Numbered from the stretch's first letter, positions 7,466 through 14,710 are shown. The stretch: 31,825 nt of DNA from JAPUDQ01 sp049291395 (GCA_049291395.1 JBATPJ010000033.1:1-31825), one strand, 5' to 3'. Program-made: numbers and translations. Notes: a model not told the origin generated them from the sequence alone.

Positions 7466-8599
7466 CTACGATATCGTGTATGGTTTTTTACCGAATTGGT
7501 GCTGCAAGTGAATGACCTGCAGGCCAGTACCGACGACGATCATTGCGATAAAGCCAAGTACGTTGAGGATAGGTATCGCAAGTACGATACCGAGTGCGAG
7601 CGCACCGACAGCCGCGACAAGCAGCGCATTGGTAGCTCGTTTTTTGAGTATTGTCATACCGAGATAGTAGGAGAAGAACGCGCCCGATAGTGCCAGATAT
7701 ACCATCCAAGCGGCAAGTAAGAGGAGCCCAGCTGGGATACCGACAACCGTTGCTATGAGCACGAAGGCGAGCATCGGGACTAAGACGACTGATGCAAATC
7801 CGGCCAACAAGGCGATCAGGACGGTCTTAAACGATACCGCGGCAGCCCCGTGGACGTATTTTGGAATCACTAGCGTGACGAGTAACGCCAGCACGATCAT
7901 CGATGCGAGCAAGCTGAGGAAGGCGACAAATGGGTTGACTGATCCTGCGCCGTTGTTTTGTACTTTGTTGAATTTTGTCTCCCCGGCTACAACGCCAGCG
8001 GGTACGTTACTTTGAGCTGTGCTGTCGTACGTGAGATTGCCCCCGATTTTTGCGCCACTCGTAAATGTCAGCGAGCCGATACTTGCTGAGACATCTCGTC
8101 CGATCGTACCACCGATCGTCGTTCCGTCAGTACCAGCCAGCATGTCGCGCCCGATAGTGCCATCGATGATGAGCGTTGCAGCACCACCGGTCAGATCGCC
8201 GCCGACCACCGCACCTTTACTGACATTGACGACGCTACCGGCGACAGTTGCACTGCCCTGGACCGTTCCTTTTAGCGTGACATTGCTGCCCGCCAGGCGT
8301 ACATCACCCATCACCATCCCGCCAAGTGTGACATTTTGGCCAGCACAGAGTACATCGCCCTCGACGGTACCATTGACGATCAGGTCGTTACCCGCACAGA
8401 AAAGATCCCCTTTGACCGTACCCTCGACAAGCACACTCTTGCCGGCAAGATATGCCGACCCATCGACAGTGGTATCGGCCGAGATGACCGCGTCGCCATT
8501 ATCATTCGTAACAAACAAGCCCATGGCACTCGCTTGGCTCACGCATAGCCCCGCAACTGCTAGCGTCATGACGAGAAACGCTATTTTAAATTTTGACAT
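7466..8599 (-). CDS. Secreted bactofilin-like beta-helix protein with C-terminal membrane domain
   Basis: The 377-aa product has a signal peptide (MSKFKIAFLVMTLAVAGLCV, cleavage near ASA-MG). A long run of short repeats of the G-x-V-x-G-D-h-x-x-A-G-x-x-h type (about 30-190) follows, predicted to coil into a right-handed beta-helix like polymer-forming bactofilins. After that come five or six membrane helices (about 225-365). The repeats would lie outside the membrane, unlike classical cytoplasmic bactofilins, so a surface scaffold or adhesion role is an inference only. The ATG overlaps the region of the upstream microprotein's stop (2-base gap), so the two are one operon. It converges with the kinase gene, with 16 bases between and no clear terminator. 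Confidence 0.82.
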   Translation of the reverse strand: MSKFKIAFLVMTLAVAGLCVSQASAMGLFVTNDNGDAVISADTTVDGSAYLAGKSVLVEGTVKGDLFCAGNDLIVNGTVEGDVLCAGQNVTLGGMVMGDVRLAGSNVTLKGTVQGSATVAGSVVNVSKGAVVGGDLTGGAATLIIDGTIGRDMLAGTDGTTIGGTIGRDVSASIGSLTFTSGAKIGGNLTYDSTAQSNVPAGVVAGETKFNKVQNNGAGSVNPFVAFLSLLASMIVLALLVTLVIPKYVHGAAAVSFKTVLIALLAGFASVVLVPMLAFVLIATVVGIPAGLLLLAAWMVYLALSGAFFSYYLGMTILKKRATNALLVAAVGALALGIVLAIPILNVLGFIAMIVVGTGLQVIHLQHQFGKKPYTIS

Positions 8600-8601
8600 A
8601 G

Positions 8602-8769
8602 TTATGCCCCCTCCGGTCTTACGTTTATATCACTGAGTGTGAACCCATATTGTTCGAGTATATCGACAACCTGCTCGGTGTCGCCGTGTGTGTACTCATG
8701 TGCCAGCGCCTGCAAAAATTCTTCGACATTTTCATACATCTCACCGTTGAATTCATACACTTCGGCCAC
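8602..8769 (-). CDS. Conserved-looking 55-aa acidic microprotein
   Basis: A short gene begins with GTG at 8769, preceded by AGGAGGT at ideal distance. This start is preferred over the longer frame from 8805, whose ATG lacks a binding site. The product begins MAEVYEFNGEMYENVEEF and is acidic, with a predicted helix (EEFLQALAHEYTHGDTEQVV) and no membrane segment or signal. I do not recognise the family. The tight link to the beta-helix membrane protein suggests a cytoplasmic partner or regulator of it. The HEYTH string is not a metalloprotease HExxH motif. Confidence 0.72.
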   Translation of the reverse strand: MAEVYEFNGEMYENVEEFLQALAHEYTHGDTEQVVDILEQYGFTLSDINVRPEGA

Positions 8770-8807
8770 AGACACCTCCTTCGTTATAATTCCATCATAC
8801 ACCAAAT

Positions 8808-8836
8808 TTGAAATTTGCTGAAAACAAGCGCATTAT
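8808..8836 (+). promoter_or_regulatory. Promoter for the DUF1508 gene
   Basis: TTGAAA (8808-8813), a 17-base spacer and CATTAT (8831-8836). The -35 box overlaps a 15-base palindrome (8803-8817: CAAATTT, G, AAATTTG) that could be an operator shared with the divergent microprotein gene. Confidence 0.45.
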
Positions 8837-8867
8837 TGAGAAGTACCAATATATAAGGAGGAAAATC

Positions 8868-9044
8868 ATGGCAAAATTTGAAGTCTACCCAAGCAAAAAC
8901 GGGTATCGCTGGCGCCTCAAAGCTGGCAATGGTGAAGTGGTCGCGACTGGCGAAGAATACTCCAGCAAAGATGGTGCCGTACGCGGCTGCGAAGCAGTCC
9001 AGCGCGCCGCTGCTGACGCTGACGTCGTCGAAGTCGACAAATAG
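8868..9044 (+). CDS. DUF1508 / YegP-like protein
   Basis: The 58-aa product is a single UPF0339 unit: MAKFEVYPSKNGYRWRLKAG, then NGEVVATGEEYSSKDGA and a short helix. The paired pattern F-x-h-Y-x-[SD]-K-x-G-x-[WY]-R-W-R-L-K-A and A-[ST]-x-x-Y-x-[ST]-K is the family signature. Its molecular role is not established. The start at 8868 is fixed by AAGGAGG 7 bases upstream; a longer in-frame start at 8808 lies within the promoter. A strong terminator follows, so it is a single-gene unit. Confidence 0.88.
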   Translation: MAKFEVYPSKNGYRWRLKAGNGEVVATGEEYSSKDGAVRGCEAVQRAAADADVVEVDK

Positions 9045-9069
9045 TCACTCATCTCTCGTTACGTCAAGA

Positions 9070-9100
9070 AACCGCTCGCCACCCGGCAGAGCGGTTTTTT
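9070..9100 (+). terminator. Intrinsic terminator
   Basis: An 8-bp stem (AACCGCTC at 9070-9077 with GAGCGGTT at 9089-9096) runs into six T residues (9095-9100). It follows the DUF1508 gene by 25 bases and sits at a convergent junction. Confidence 0.88.
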
Positions 9101-9106
9101 CATATC

Positions 9107-10012
9107 CTACGACAGCATTCCAGAACTTAATGCACGCCATATGATAATCCCACCGCCAGACAAAATCGTCAGTACAAATAATATCGCGACTTTATTTGCC
9201 TCGCTCGATGTAAATTTTTGTCGGAAAAACATTCCAGACAGCACGACAAACATCCACGACGCAAATGTTCCACCGAGCAATAGTAGACTTACTACGAGCG
9301 CGTTGTCACCGATAATGTCGCCACCGCCGACCGCTCTGGCGATAAATACTACTGACATGACAACCGTACAAACAGCCGCGACAGCTGCGCCAACTGCGAC
9401 ACAAATACTGAGAAAATTGCGGATTACCAGCAGTCGCTCGTTGGTAAATTCACGTTCGCTAAATTCACGGATCGTACTCGCGGTGATGGGCTGACCGCGC
9501 AAATGCAATTTCTGCCCCGCCGTCTCGGCTGGCGGTATCAGAAACCATAATAGTGCGTAGACCAGTAACGCCCAGCCAAACGAACCGATGGCGACGATGA
9601 CGAAAATAACACGAACGATCACGGGATCGATCCGCACATAGGCTGCGATTCCGCTCAGCACGCCCGCAAACAATGCATTGTCCATATCACGGTATAACCG
9701 TCGATCACGCAGCGGGTCTTCTTCTGTACTATCGTCTGTAACCGATCGATCATGATCGTCAGCACTATCGGCAAAATCTTTCGGCTCGCCGAGATGCGCT
9801 CGCAGATCAGCCACATCGTCACCCGTGATCACCCCACCCGCCTCGACGCTGCGCTCCGCCAGCAGCTCCACCATGCGCGACTCGATATCGATCATGACAT
9901 CGCTATCGGTGTGTTTGCCAAGTGCATCGATGTACTTCTCTAGGTCATGCTTGGCATCAAGCTCGATATCATACGCGACTTTTGCGAGATGGATGCGGGT
10001 AATTTCTTTCAC
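9107..10012 (-). CDS. HAAS-PspC domain membrane protein
   Basis: The 301-aa product starts with GTG at 10012, preceded by AGGAGA. The first 85 residues resemble the helical HAAS/DUF1700 module that often accompanies PadR regulators (DLEKYIDALGKH, LRAHLGEPKDFAD). After an acidic linker comes a PspC domain (RLYRDMDNALFAGVLSGIAA, then RIDPVIVRVIFVI and LLWFLIPP, about 105-165), and then three further membrane helices. PspC proteins sense or buffer inner-membrane stress. It lies 11 bases downstream of a PadR gene, so the regulator and its membrane partner are co-transcribed, a known association. Confidence 0.88.
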   Translation of the reverse strand: MKEITRIHLAKVAYDIELDAKHDLEKYIDALGKHTDSDVMIDIESRMVELLAERSVEAGGVITGDDVADLRAHLGEPKDFADSADDHDRSVTDDSTEEDPLRDRRLYRDMDNALFAGVLSGIAAYVRIDPVIVRVIFVIVAIGSFGWALLVYALLWFLIPPAETAGQKLHLRGQPITASTIREFSEREFTNERLLVIRNFLSICVAVGAAVAAVCTVVMSVVFIARAVGGGDIIGDNALVVSLLLLGGTFASWMFVVLSGMFFRQKFTSSEANKVAILFVLTILSGGGIIIWRALSSGMLS

Positions 10013-10023
10013 GTGTCGTCTCC

Positions 10024-10374
10024 TTATAGTTTCGTTAATGTTTTGTTCAATGTTGTGATCTTATGCGCCGTCAGGACGACGACCTCACGACCAGCATCGG
10101 TCACTGCATAATATTTACGCGGTGGACCCTGCTCGCTCTCGCGCCATTCATGACGCAGCAGCCCGTCGCGCTGCAGCCGACTCAGCAGCGGATAAATCGT
10201 ACCCTCAACCACGACCAGCTCAGCCTCGCGTAGTTTGCGGATAATGTCGCTGGTATAGACCGACTCATGCGAGCATACTTTGAGCACACAGTATGCCAAG
10301 AAACCTTTGCGGAGTTGCACTGCGAGATTCTCGGCGTAGCCCTCAGCATCGATCACTATATCTTCGTCTGTCAT
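10024..10374 (-). CDS. PadR-family transcriptional regulator
   Basis: This is a 116-aa winged-helix DNA-binding protein. Family features are GFLAYCVLKVCSHESVYTSD at the start of the domain, the recognition helix LVVVEGTIYPLLSRLQRDG (the typical GTxYPLLxRLExxGL element), and the wing PPRKYYAVTDAGRE. There is only a short helix after the wing, so it is a minimal PadR. Its promoter reads TTGACT, 17 bases, TAGCAT, then 6 bases to the ATG, so the mRNA should start at the ATG. Autoregulation and control of the PspC gene are likely by analogy. No ligand can be inferred. Confidence 0.93.
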   Translation of the reverse strand: MTDEDIVIDAEGYAENLAVQLRKGFLAYCVLKVCSHESVYTSDIIRKLREAELVVVEGTIYPLLSRLQRDGLLRHEWRESEQGPPRKYYAVTDAGREVVVLTAHKITTLNKTLTKL

Positions 10375-10380
10375 AGTTCT

Positions 10381-10409
10381 ATGCTATACAAGGTACCGCG
10401 ATAAGTCAA
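10381..10409 (-). promoter_or_regulatory. padR promoter with zero-length leader
   Basis: TTGACT (10404-10409), a 17-base spacer, TAGCAT (10381-10386), then 6 bases and the ATG at 10374. The expected transcription start coincides with the A of the start codon. Confidence 0.65.
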
Positions 10410-10427
10410 TACCAGAAACCCCTATGC

Positions 10428-10455
10428 TTGCATTTTATCTGGCAAATCGTAGACT
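10428..10455 (+). promoter_or_regulatory. Putative promoter of the 80-aa membrane protein gene
   Basis: TTGCAT (10428-10433), a 16-base spacer and TAGACT (10450-10455). It diverges from the padR promoter, with the two -35 boxes about 19 bases apart. Confidence 0.4.
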
Positions 10456-10488
10456 TACTGTGTAGCCACACGAGAGGAAGGACAGTCC

Positions 10489-10731
10489 ATGCACCTATCA
10501 CGACCAGCCAAGGTCATCACGGTCACGGCGTACGCGGTCAGCGCCGCTGTCACGACGCTGATCTTCGACGCCATCGACAAAGGCCTCGGCGGGAGTTCCG
10601 ATCTCCCAAGCGTCGGTTCATCCAAGAGGAGCTTCTTCCAACAAGCCCCTCCGTGGCTGTTAGGTCTCCTGTTCCCCTACACCTGGTGGATAGCACTACG
10701 TCCACACACCAGGACCAGGGGCAACAAGTAA
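10489..10731 (+). CDS. Small membrane protein of unknown function (80 aa)
   Basis: The ATG at 10489 follows AGGAAGG by 7 bases. The product begins MHLSRPAKVITVTAYAVSAA and has two hydrophobic segments (about 9-26 and 57-70, the latter rich in Trp and Pro) around a Ser/Gly-rich loop, and a basic end (ALRPHTRTRGNK). It could be a two-helix membrane peptide. I do not recognise it. It is transcribed away from padR and is followed by a large hairpin element. Codon use is less biased than in its neighbours, so it may be young or not real. Confidence 0.5.
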   Translation: MHLSRPAKVITVTAYAVSAAVTTLIFDAIDKGLGGSSDLPSVGSSKRSFFQQAPPWLLGLLFPYTWWIALRPHTRTRGNK

Positions 10732-10735
10732 GACC

Positions 10736-10798
10736 CCGCGCCGCATTGTCCGCGTTGAGCGTATACCCGCTCCGCAGCAATGCGGCGCGGGTATACGC
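10736..10798. repeat. Bistable inverted-repeat element at a convergent gene junction
   Basis: Two interleaved inverted repeats share one stretch. Repeat A pairs 10736-10748 with 10778-10790 (13 bp, perfect). Repeat B pairs 10759-10770 with 10787-10798 (12 bp, perfect) and continues, after one mismatch, into CCGCA-GCAA-TGCGG (10772-10785), a 5-bp stem with a GNRA tetraloop. A and B overlap at 10787-10790 and cannot both form fully. The order A-B-A'-B' also allows an H-type pseudoknot. No T-run follows on either strand. Confidence 0.75.
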
Positions 10799-10811
10799 AC
10801 CTATTCCTTCT

Positions 10812-11309
10812 CTACGTTTTTACCCGAATCCGTTTCCATATCAGACCATCCAGCAGCAGATGCGAGAAATACCCTGCAACCGCTGCGCCGTAATACACGA
10901 TACTGATCGCCAGGACTTTGCTATTGCCGAGATATGGCACGAGCATGATAGGTAGCGGCACAACCAGCATTGCCCATTTGCTATGTGTCCAGCCACGATG
11001 ATGCGTCACTATCGGTAGCATCGCGATGAGCCCCAGATAAGCCGCTGCCTGCCATGCCCTGCCCCAGATGAGCAGGATATCGAGCGGAAAAACGATCCAG
11101 AAAAATATATCTTGCGCTTTGCTGTTGGTATCGACATCGGGAAATAGTGCAAAAAGCTGCGCGATCACAAACACCGCCGCCAGCGCCTGCCAGTCCTGCA
11201 ATAGTCCGGCATACTCAGCCAGTTGCGTCACCGGCACAAACATCAGCGCACTGGCATAGACCGCTCCCGCCGCCACACCACCTGCCACATGCCCACGATA
11301 ATTCGCCAC
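10812..11309 (-). CDS. YdjM/DUF457-like membrane-bound metal-dependent hydrolase
   Basis: The 165-aa product has four or five membrane helices and the conserved polar points of the LexA-regulated YdjM family: an N-terminal RGHVAGGVAAG, an acidic FPDVDTNSKAQD, HHRGWTHS and a late HLLLDGL. These His/Asp residues would bind metal at the membrane; the substrate is unknown in this family. The gene starts with GTG, which overlaps the last base of the upstream DUF2207 stop (TAG-TG), so translation is coupled. It ends opposite the hairpin element at 10736-10798. Confidence 0.82.
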   Translation of the reverse strand: MANYRGHVAGGVAAGAVYASALMFVPVTQLAEYAGLLQDWQALAAVFVIAQLFALFPDVDTNSKAQDIFFWIVFPLDILLIWGRAWQAAAYLGLIAMLPIVTHHRGWTHSKWAMLVVPLPIMLVPYLGNSKVLAISIVYYGAAVAGYFSHLLLDGLIWKRIRVKT

Positions 11310-13087
11310 TACCAGCCACCTCCACCGCCACCACCTCCGCCACCGCCAGATGAACCACCGCCTGATGAACCGCCCGATGACGAGCTCGCCGATGATACAC
11401 TACTGCCGGCCGTAGAGAGTCCGTTCATCCCTGACGCAAACGCCGCCGCGCTAAACGCATCTGATTGACCGACATACCAGTCTGGACGCCCACCGCTGGC
11501 CTCGTAGTACGAGCCAAGTTGTTTGTTCCACTGTTTTTCCTGACCGAAGAGTACGGCGTATGGCAACACGCGTTCGTAGAGTTTGATGAGCTGCCCCTGG
11601 TCGGTACCGCTCGCGACTGACGCGACTTTTGCTGCACCCTCAGGGCTTTGCAGCATGGCGATACGATCCTGCTCGGCCACACCGATATACATCTTGAGGC
11701 CTTTGAGGTAGCGTGTCAGCGCCAGCCCCTCATCGGTCAACCGTATAGCAGCCAATGACATGATGTAAGCGACAAACGCCACGACCGCAAACCCAATCGA
11801 CAGCAGTAGAACAGCTGCGACCAGCATAATCTTCGCCATACGTTGTAGCCACTTCTTGAGGTCAGCGGCTTCATGCCTGAGGTTGTATTCACCTTTGATG
11901 AGCTTGTCGAGATCGGTATCGTTGTTGAGCGTGCGCCGGTAATACGCCATATTATTTTTAAGTGTCTTGAGATTTATCCGCTGGCCGACAGACGTCAGCA
12001 ACTCACCGAAAGTATCGCTCAGTATCTCTTTTTCTTCCCATTTGAGATCGTCGATTGGCTTGATGATCTCTATCTCGTATTCGGCCGCGGCGAACAATGT
12101 CTTTTCTTTGACCTCATAGATCTTTATGTAGTGCCGCACTGCCATATCCAGGAGCTGCGCCGTCATCACTGCGGTATAGTAGCCGCCGATACGAGCCGAG
12201 GTTGTCACGCTGGTATCTTTCGGTGGCAGATACTCCGGCACTATTGTACCGAGTTCTTTACGCCGCGTCGTCAGAGCGTTCCATTTGACGATGATCCAGA
12301 CTATCAGCGCCGTACCGATCGCGGCCGATGCCGCTTGGATCATACCCCATAGCATAGTTACTTGCTCCCATAGCGACATCTTGTAGTCGGCAAACGTGCC
12401 TTTCGTAAACCCAAGCGCGACTGTCATGCCACGACCACTGCCGATATTTTCTGCCGTTGCTCGGTAGACCGTCTTGGACGTTTCGTTCGTGTCGATCGCG
12501 ATCGTACACTGACTGGTGTCGCCCGCTGCACCCTGATAGCAATACGCGTCCTTAGTGCGTGCATCGGCGATGAACGGGTCAAGCGTCAGCGCCATACTGG
12601 CAGACGTGATCGGTACCCGCCAGTCAGTGCCGATGACATCCCAGTAAAACTCATCACGCGCCGTATCGGCATACAGCCTCGTGACATCACGCTGCGTATA
12701 GCTAATGACGTACGTCTGCTCGCCGTGCACAAAGGTATCCGCATCGCCGATCCTGAGCGCGTTGTCGCTCCAATGATACGGCAGCGCCGTGCCATGCTGG
12801 TCGGTCACCGATGTCACCGTGAGCTGTGTCGGATGACCGTTATAATCTCGTACAAACGCCCGTTCCAGTCCGTGATTTTCATCACCATCTGGAAATACCG
12901 CAGTGATCGTCTCTTTGGCTGCCAACGTCGATCGTTGCTCGCTATCTCGCCCCAGCGTCATCTCGACACGGTAGCTCGTGATCGTAAAATTATCGGTATC
13001 TGTCGCTGCATGTGCATATGTCGAATACCCGACCGCTATCATCACTATGATAGCTAATACGCTCAATAACCTGCCGATGTATTTCAT
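11309..13087 (-). CDS. DUF2207 membrane protein with Gly-rich tail
   Basis: The 592-aa product has a signal peptide (MKYIGRLLSVLAIIVMIAVG, cut after AHA). An extracytoplasmic beta-rich DUF2207 domain follows (about 30-225, with YVISYTQRDVTRLY and EFYWDVIGTDW, the family's hallmark). Then come one membrane helix (about 250-272), a cytoplasmic region, two close helices (about 415-450) and a C-terminal stretch ending in Ser/Gly runs with eleven glycines and a final Trp. The Gly-rich ending is typical of this family and probably a secretion or surface feature; the function is unknown. An extended -10 box (TGGTACAAT) ends 9 bases before the ATG. Confidence 0.9.
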   Translation of the reverse strand: MKYIGRLLSVLAIIVMIAVGYSTYAHAATDTDNFTITSYRVEMTLGRDSEQRSTLAAKETITAVFPDGDENHGLERAFVRDYNGHPTQLTVTSVTDQHGTALPYHWSDNALRIGDADTFVHGEQTYVISYTQRDVTRLYADTARDEFYWDVIGTDWRVPITSASMALTLDPFIADARTKDAYCYQGAAGDTSQCTIAIDTNETSKTVYRATAENIGSGRGMTVALGFTKGTFADYKMSLWEQVTMLWGMIQAASAAIGTALIVWIIVKWNALTTRRKELGTIVPEYLPPKDTSVTTSARIGGYYTAVMTAQLLDMAVRHYIKIYEVKEKTLFAAAEYEIEIIKPIDDLKWEEKEILSDTFGELLTSVGQRINLKTLKNNMAYYRRTLNNDTDLDKLIKGEYNLRHEAADLKKWLQRMAKIMLVAAVLLLSIGFAVVAFVAYIMSLAAIRLTDEGLALTRYLKGLKMYIGVAEQDRIAMLQSPEGAAKVASVASGTDQGQLIKLYERVLPYAVLFGQEKQWNKQLGSYYEASGGRPDWYVGQSDAFSAAAFASGMNGLSTAGSSVSSASSSSGGSSGGGSSGGGGGGGGGGGW

Positions 13088-13096
13088 CTTGTGATT

Positions 13097-13102
13097 ATTG
13101 TA
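13097..13102 (-). promoter_or_regulatory. DUF2207 gene extended -10 element
   Basis: TGGTACAAT on the minus strand; TACAAT ends 9 bases before the ATG at 13087, with no ribosome-binding site between. A near-leaderless message is expected. Confidence 0.5.
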
Positions 13103-13137
13103 CCATCGTTTATTCGTCCGACATGTTGCCTTTTATA

Positions 13138-13161
13138 GCCCACATAATTAGTCTGGTGGGC
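13138..13161 (-). terminator. Weak hairpin after the DUF3267 gene
   Basis: A 6-bp stem (GCCCAC with GTGGGC) and a 12-base loop lie just downstream of the DUF3267 stop. The following sequence is A-rich on the minus strand, not T-rich, so it may only pause or protect the transcript. Confidence 0.25.
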
Positions 13162-13165
13162 AAAC

Positions 13166-14005
13166 TTAGTTCTTGGCTGTCACAAATCTTTTCGATACAG
13201 CCTTCATAGCAATTGCAAACAGTAAGCCAATGACGAGCGGCGCGAGTAGATTAAACGATGCGCTTTGCATGACACCTTCAGGAGAAGTATGAAGCTCAAA
13301 GAGATAAAGCGGCTCGACACCCAAACGGTAATCTCCCCTAAAACCAAGCCCTTTCATCATTAGCGGTGCGAACAACTGCACAGACAACAAGACAAAGGCA
13401 CTTATCGCCCAATGTTTTCCAAAGTCGCTTTTCGTTGATGCCTTATTATTCACTGTCTTTGCTTTTTCCGCAGCACGACTATCGTCAGAATAAACTTCGA
13501 CGCCCGCCTTACAGTCAAGGATATACACATTGCGAAACCGAATATACTTCCATAACTTCGACGCAATCCAAATATCACCGACTGCGCCGGTAAAATTACC
13601 GATAAATCCTATCATGGCGATCGCCTGATATTCAGGGTAGAGATTTGCGACAATGATAAATACTGCCGACAAAACGACAAGAGGAAGATACGCGATCATC
13701 AGCATACGAGCAAGAGAAATCTTTCGATCAGAAGTAGCATATGCAATAGGTAGTATCCCCGCCAACCCAACGCCAAACTTCGGCGACGCTCCTGCTGCCA
13801 AAAACCCGATGCCATGGATAATCTCATGGACAATAATCGTGACGATATACACCACAACACCGGCCCAGCCTGCCGATGTTATATTGTCACCGCCATTAGT
13901 TGTGCTACTAAAAATCGCCCCCGCGACCAGCAGGAGCCCAATCGCTTGCAAACTAAGATCATATGATTGCTTCTTGCCAATCGAAATAGTGTCAATCTTT
14001 TTCAT
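13166..14005 (-). CDS. DUF3267-type membrane zinc metalloprotease
   Basis: The 279-aa product has six or so membrane helices. A zinc-site motif VHEIIHGIGF (His60, Glu61, His64) lies in a hydrophobic segment, and a later polar-in-membrane segment GNFTGAVGDIW would supply the third ligand. This is the pattern of DUF3267/M50-like putative membrane proteases. I take the ATG at 14005 (MKKIDTISIGKK); an in-frame TTG at 14026 directly after the vapC stop is possible. It follows vapC by 21 bases without its own visible promoter, so it is probably co-transcribed with the toxin-antitoxin pair. Codon use looks more A/T-rich than in the housekeeping genes, suggesting acquisition. Confidence 0.78.
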   Translation of the reverse strand: MKKIDTISIGKKQSYDLSLQAIGLLLVAGAIFSSTTNGGDNITSAGWAGVVVYIVTIIVHEIIHGIGFLAAGASPKFGVGLAGILPIAYATSDRKISLARMLMIAYLPLVVLSAVFIIVANLYPEYQAIAMIGFIGNFTGAVGDIWIASKLWKYIRFRNVYILDCKAGVEVYSDDSRAAEKAKTVNNKASTKSDFGKHWAISAFVLLSVQLFAPLMMKGLGFRGDYRLGVEPLYLFELHTSPEGVMQSASFNLLAPLVIGLLFAIAMKAVSKRFVTAKN

Positions 14006-14026
14006 ATGGTACTTATTATTACACAA

Positions 14027-14428
14027 CTACGAGACCAAGACGACCGATTTAAGCTGTCCTGCGAGTTTCTTGTCAAAGGTATAGAGTGGTGATGCGTTGT
14101 CCAGCTCGGCGTAGACCACCAGGCAACAATCCTCAAAACTAATTGGGGGGTGCGATGCGAAGAGATCAAATGCCCGGTCAAACATGACGCGGTTGCAATT
14201 TATCTTCGGCTGGAGCATAAACGCCCGAAGCGACAAAGCGATCTCCTCGCGGGTATACCCGTATTCACAGCCGAGCACAAACACCGCCTCGGTGATCGCT
14301 ATATCGGCGACCGCACACTGACCGTCAAGCGATTCGAGAAGATTGGCGACGGCTTGGCGTTCCCTGGGTGTGTCGTTTGTCAGCAATCTGATGATTGCCG
14401 ATGTGTCTAAAGATCCTTGGAGCGCCAT
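14027..14428 (-). CDS. PIN-domain RNase toxin, VapC-like
   Basis: The 133-aa product has the acidic active-site set of PIN nucleases: Asp8 in SLDTSAIIRLL, Glu47 in AITEAVFVL, Asp100 in ISFEDCCLVVYAE and Asp119 in LYTFDKKL. These would hold Mg2+ for endonucleolytic RNA cleavage. Its start overlaps the antitoxin gene by 22 bases, the usual VapBC arrangement that couples the toxin to the antitoxin. The target RNA (initiator tRNA or rRNA in known cases) cannot be read from the sequence. A membrane metalloprotease gene follows in the same transcript, which is unusual for such modules. Confidence 0.88.
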   Translation of the reverse strand: MALQGSLDTSAIIRLLTNDTPRERQAVANLLESLDGQCAVADIAITEAVFVLGCEYGYTREEIALSLRAFMLQPKINCNRVMFDRAFDLFASHPPISFEDCCLVVYAELDNASPLYTFDKKLAGQLKSVVLVS

Positions 14429-14670
14429 TTTTCTACCACGTATTCTTCATAGGATTCGCGAGTTCGATCGTCTGGTGTCGATGTACCTTTGACAAATTGT
14501 GACGTAAAAGCCGTCAGCGCATCGAGTGACATCGGCTTTTCCAGCACGACCTGGCGTTTTTCGGGGTCAAATCGGTATTGCAGCTGATCAGAACCCTTGA
14601 GATTCAACGCCCGTCGCACCTTGGCCGGCAAAGTAATCTGTCCCTGCGAAGTTACTGTAATTGTATTCAT
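14407..14670 (-). CDS. AbrB/MazE-fold antitoxin, VapB-like
   Basis: The 87-aa product begins with a swapped-hairpin AbrB domain (VTSQGQITLPAKVRRALNLK, then YRFDPEKRQVVLEKP). A C-terminal tail rich in charged residues follows, which would wrap the toxin. Such antitoxins repress their own promoter as dimers, more tightly with the toxin. A TGCATTA / TAATGCA inverted repeat overlaps the promoter and is a ready operator. The promoter is leaderless: 6 bases separate the -10 box from the ATG. Confidence 0.9.
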   Translation of the reverse strand: MNTITVTSQGQITLPAKVRRALNLKGSDQLQYRFDPEKRQVVLEKPMSLDALTAFTSQFVKGTSTPDDRTRESYEEYVVEKWRSKDL

Positions 14671-14705
14671 GCATTAAATTTAGCAAAAAGTAATGCAAAC
14701 GTCAA
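14670..14705 (-). promoter_or_regulatory. vapBC promoter and probable autoregulatory operator
   Basis: TTGACG (14700-14705), a 17-base spacer, TAAATT (14677-14682), then 6 bases to the ATG at 14670. A 7-bp inverted repeat, TGCATTA (14670-14676) and TAATGCA (14691-14697), brackets the -10 box and spacer and touches the start codon. Antitoxin binding would block RNA polymerase and, in a leaderless mRNA, also the initiation region. Confidence 0.65.
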
Positions 14706-14710
14706 ATGTA

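Noticed and set aside
8019..8636. 205-aa plus-strand Pro/Thr/Ser-rich open frame
   Set aside because: It is the mirror of the repetitive beta-helix gene on the minus strand; the low complexity comes from that repeat.
8602..8769. Zinc protease motif HEYTH in the 55-aa protein
   Set aside because: The spacing does not match HExxH (H-E-Y-T-H has the right length, but the protein is too small, has no third ligand and no protease fold context).
10470..10490. Fragment resembling the RNase P RNA GAGGAAAGTCC box
   Set aside because: The match is partial (GAGGAAGGACAGTCC) and none of the other conserved RNase P RNA segments follow.
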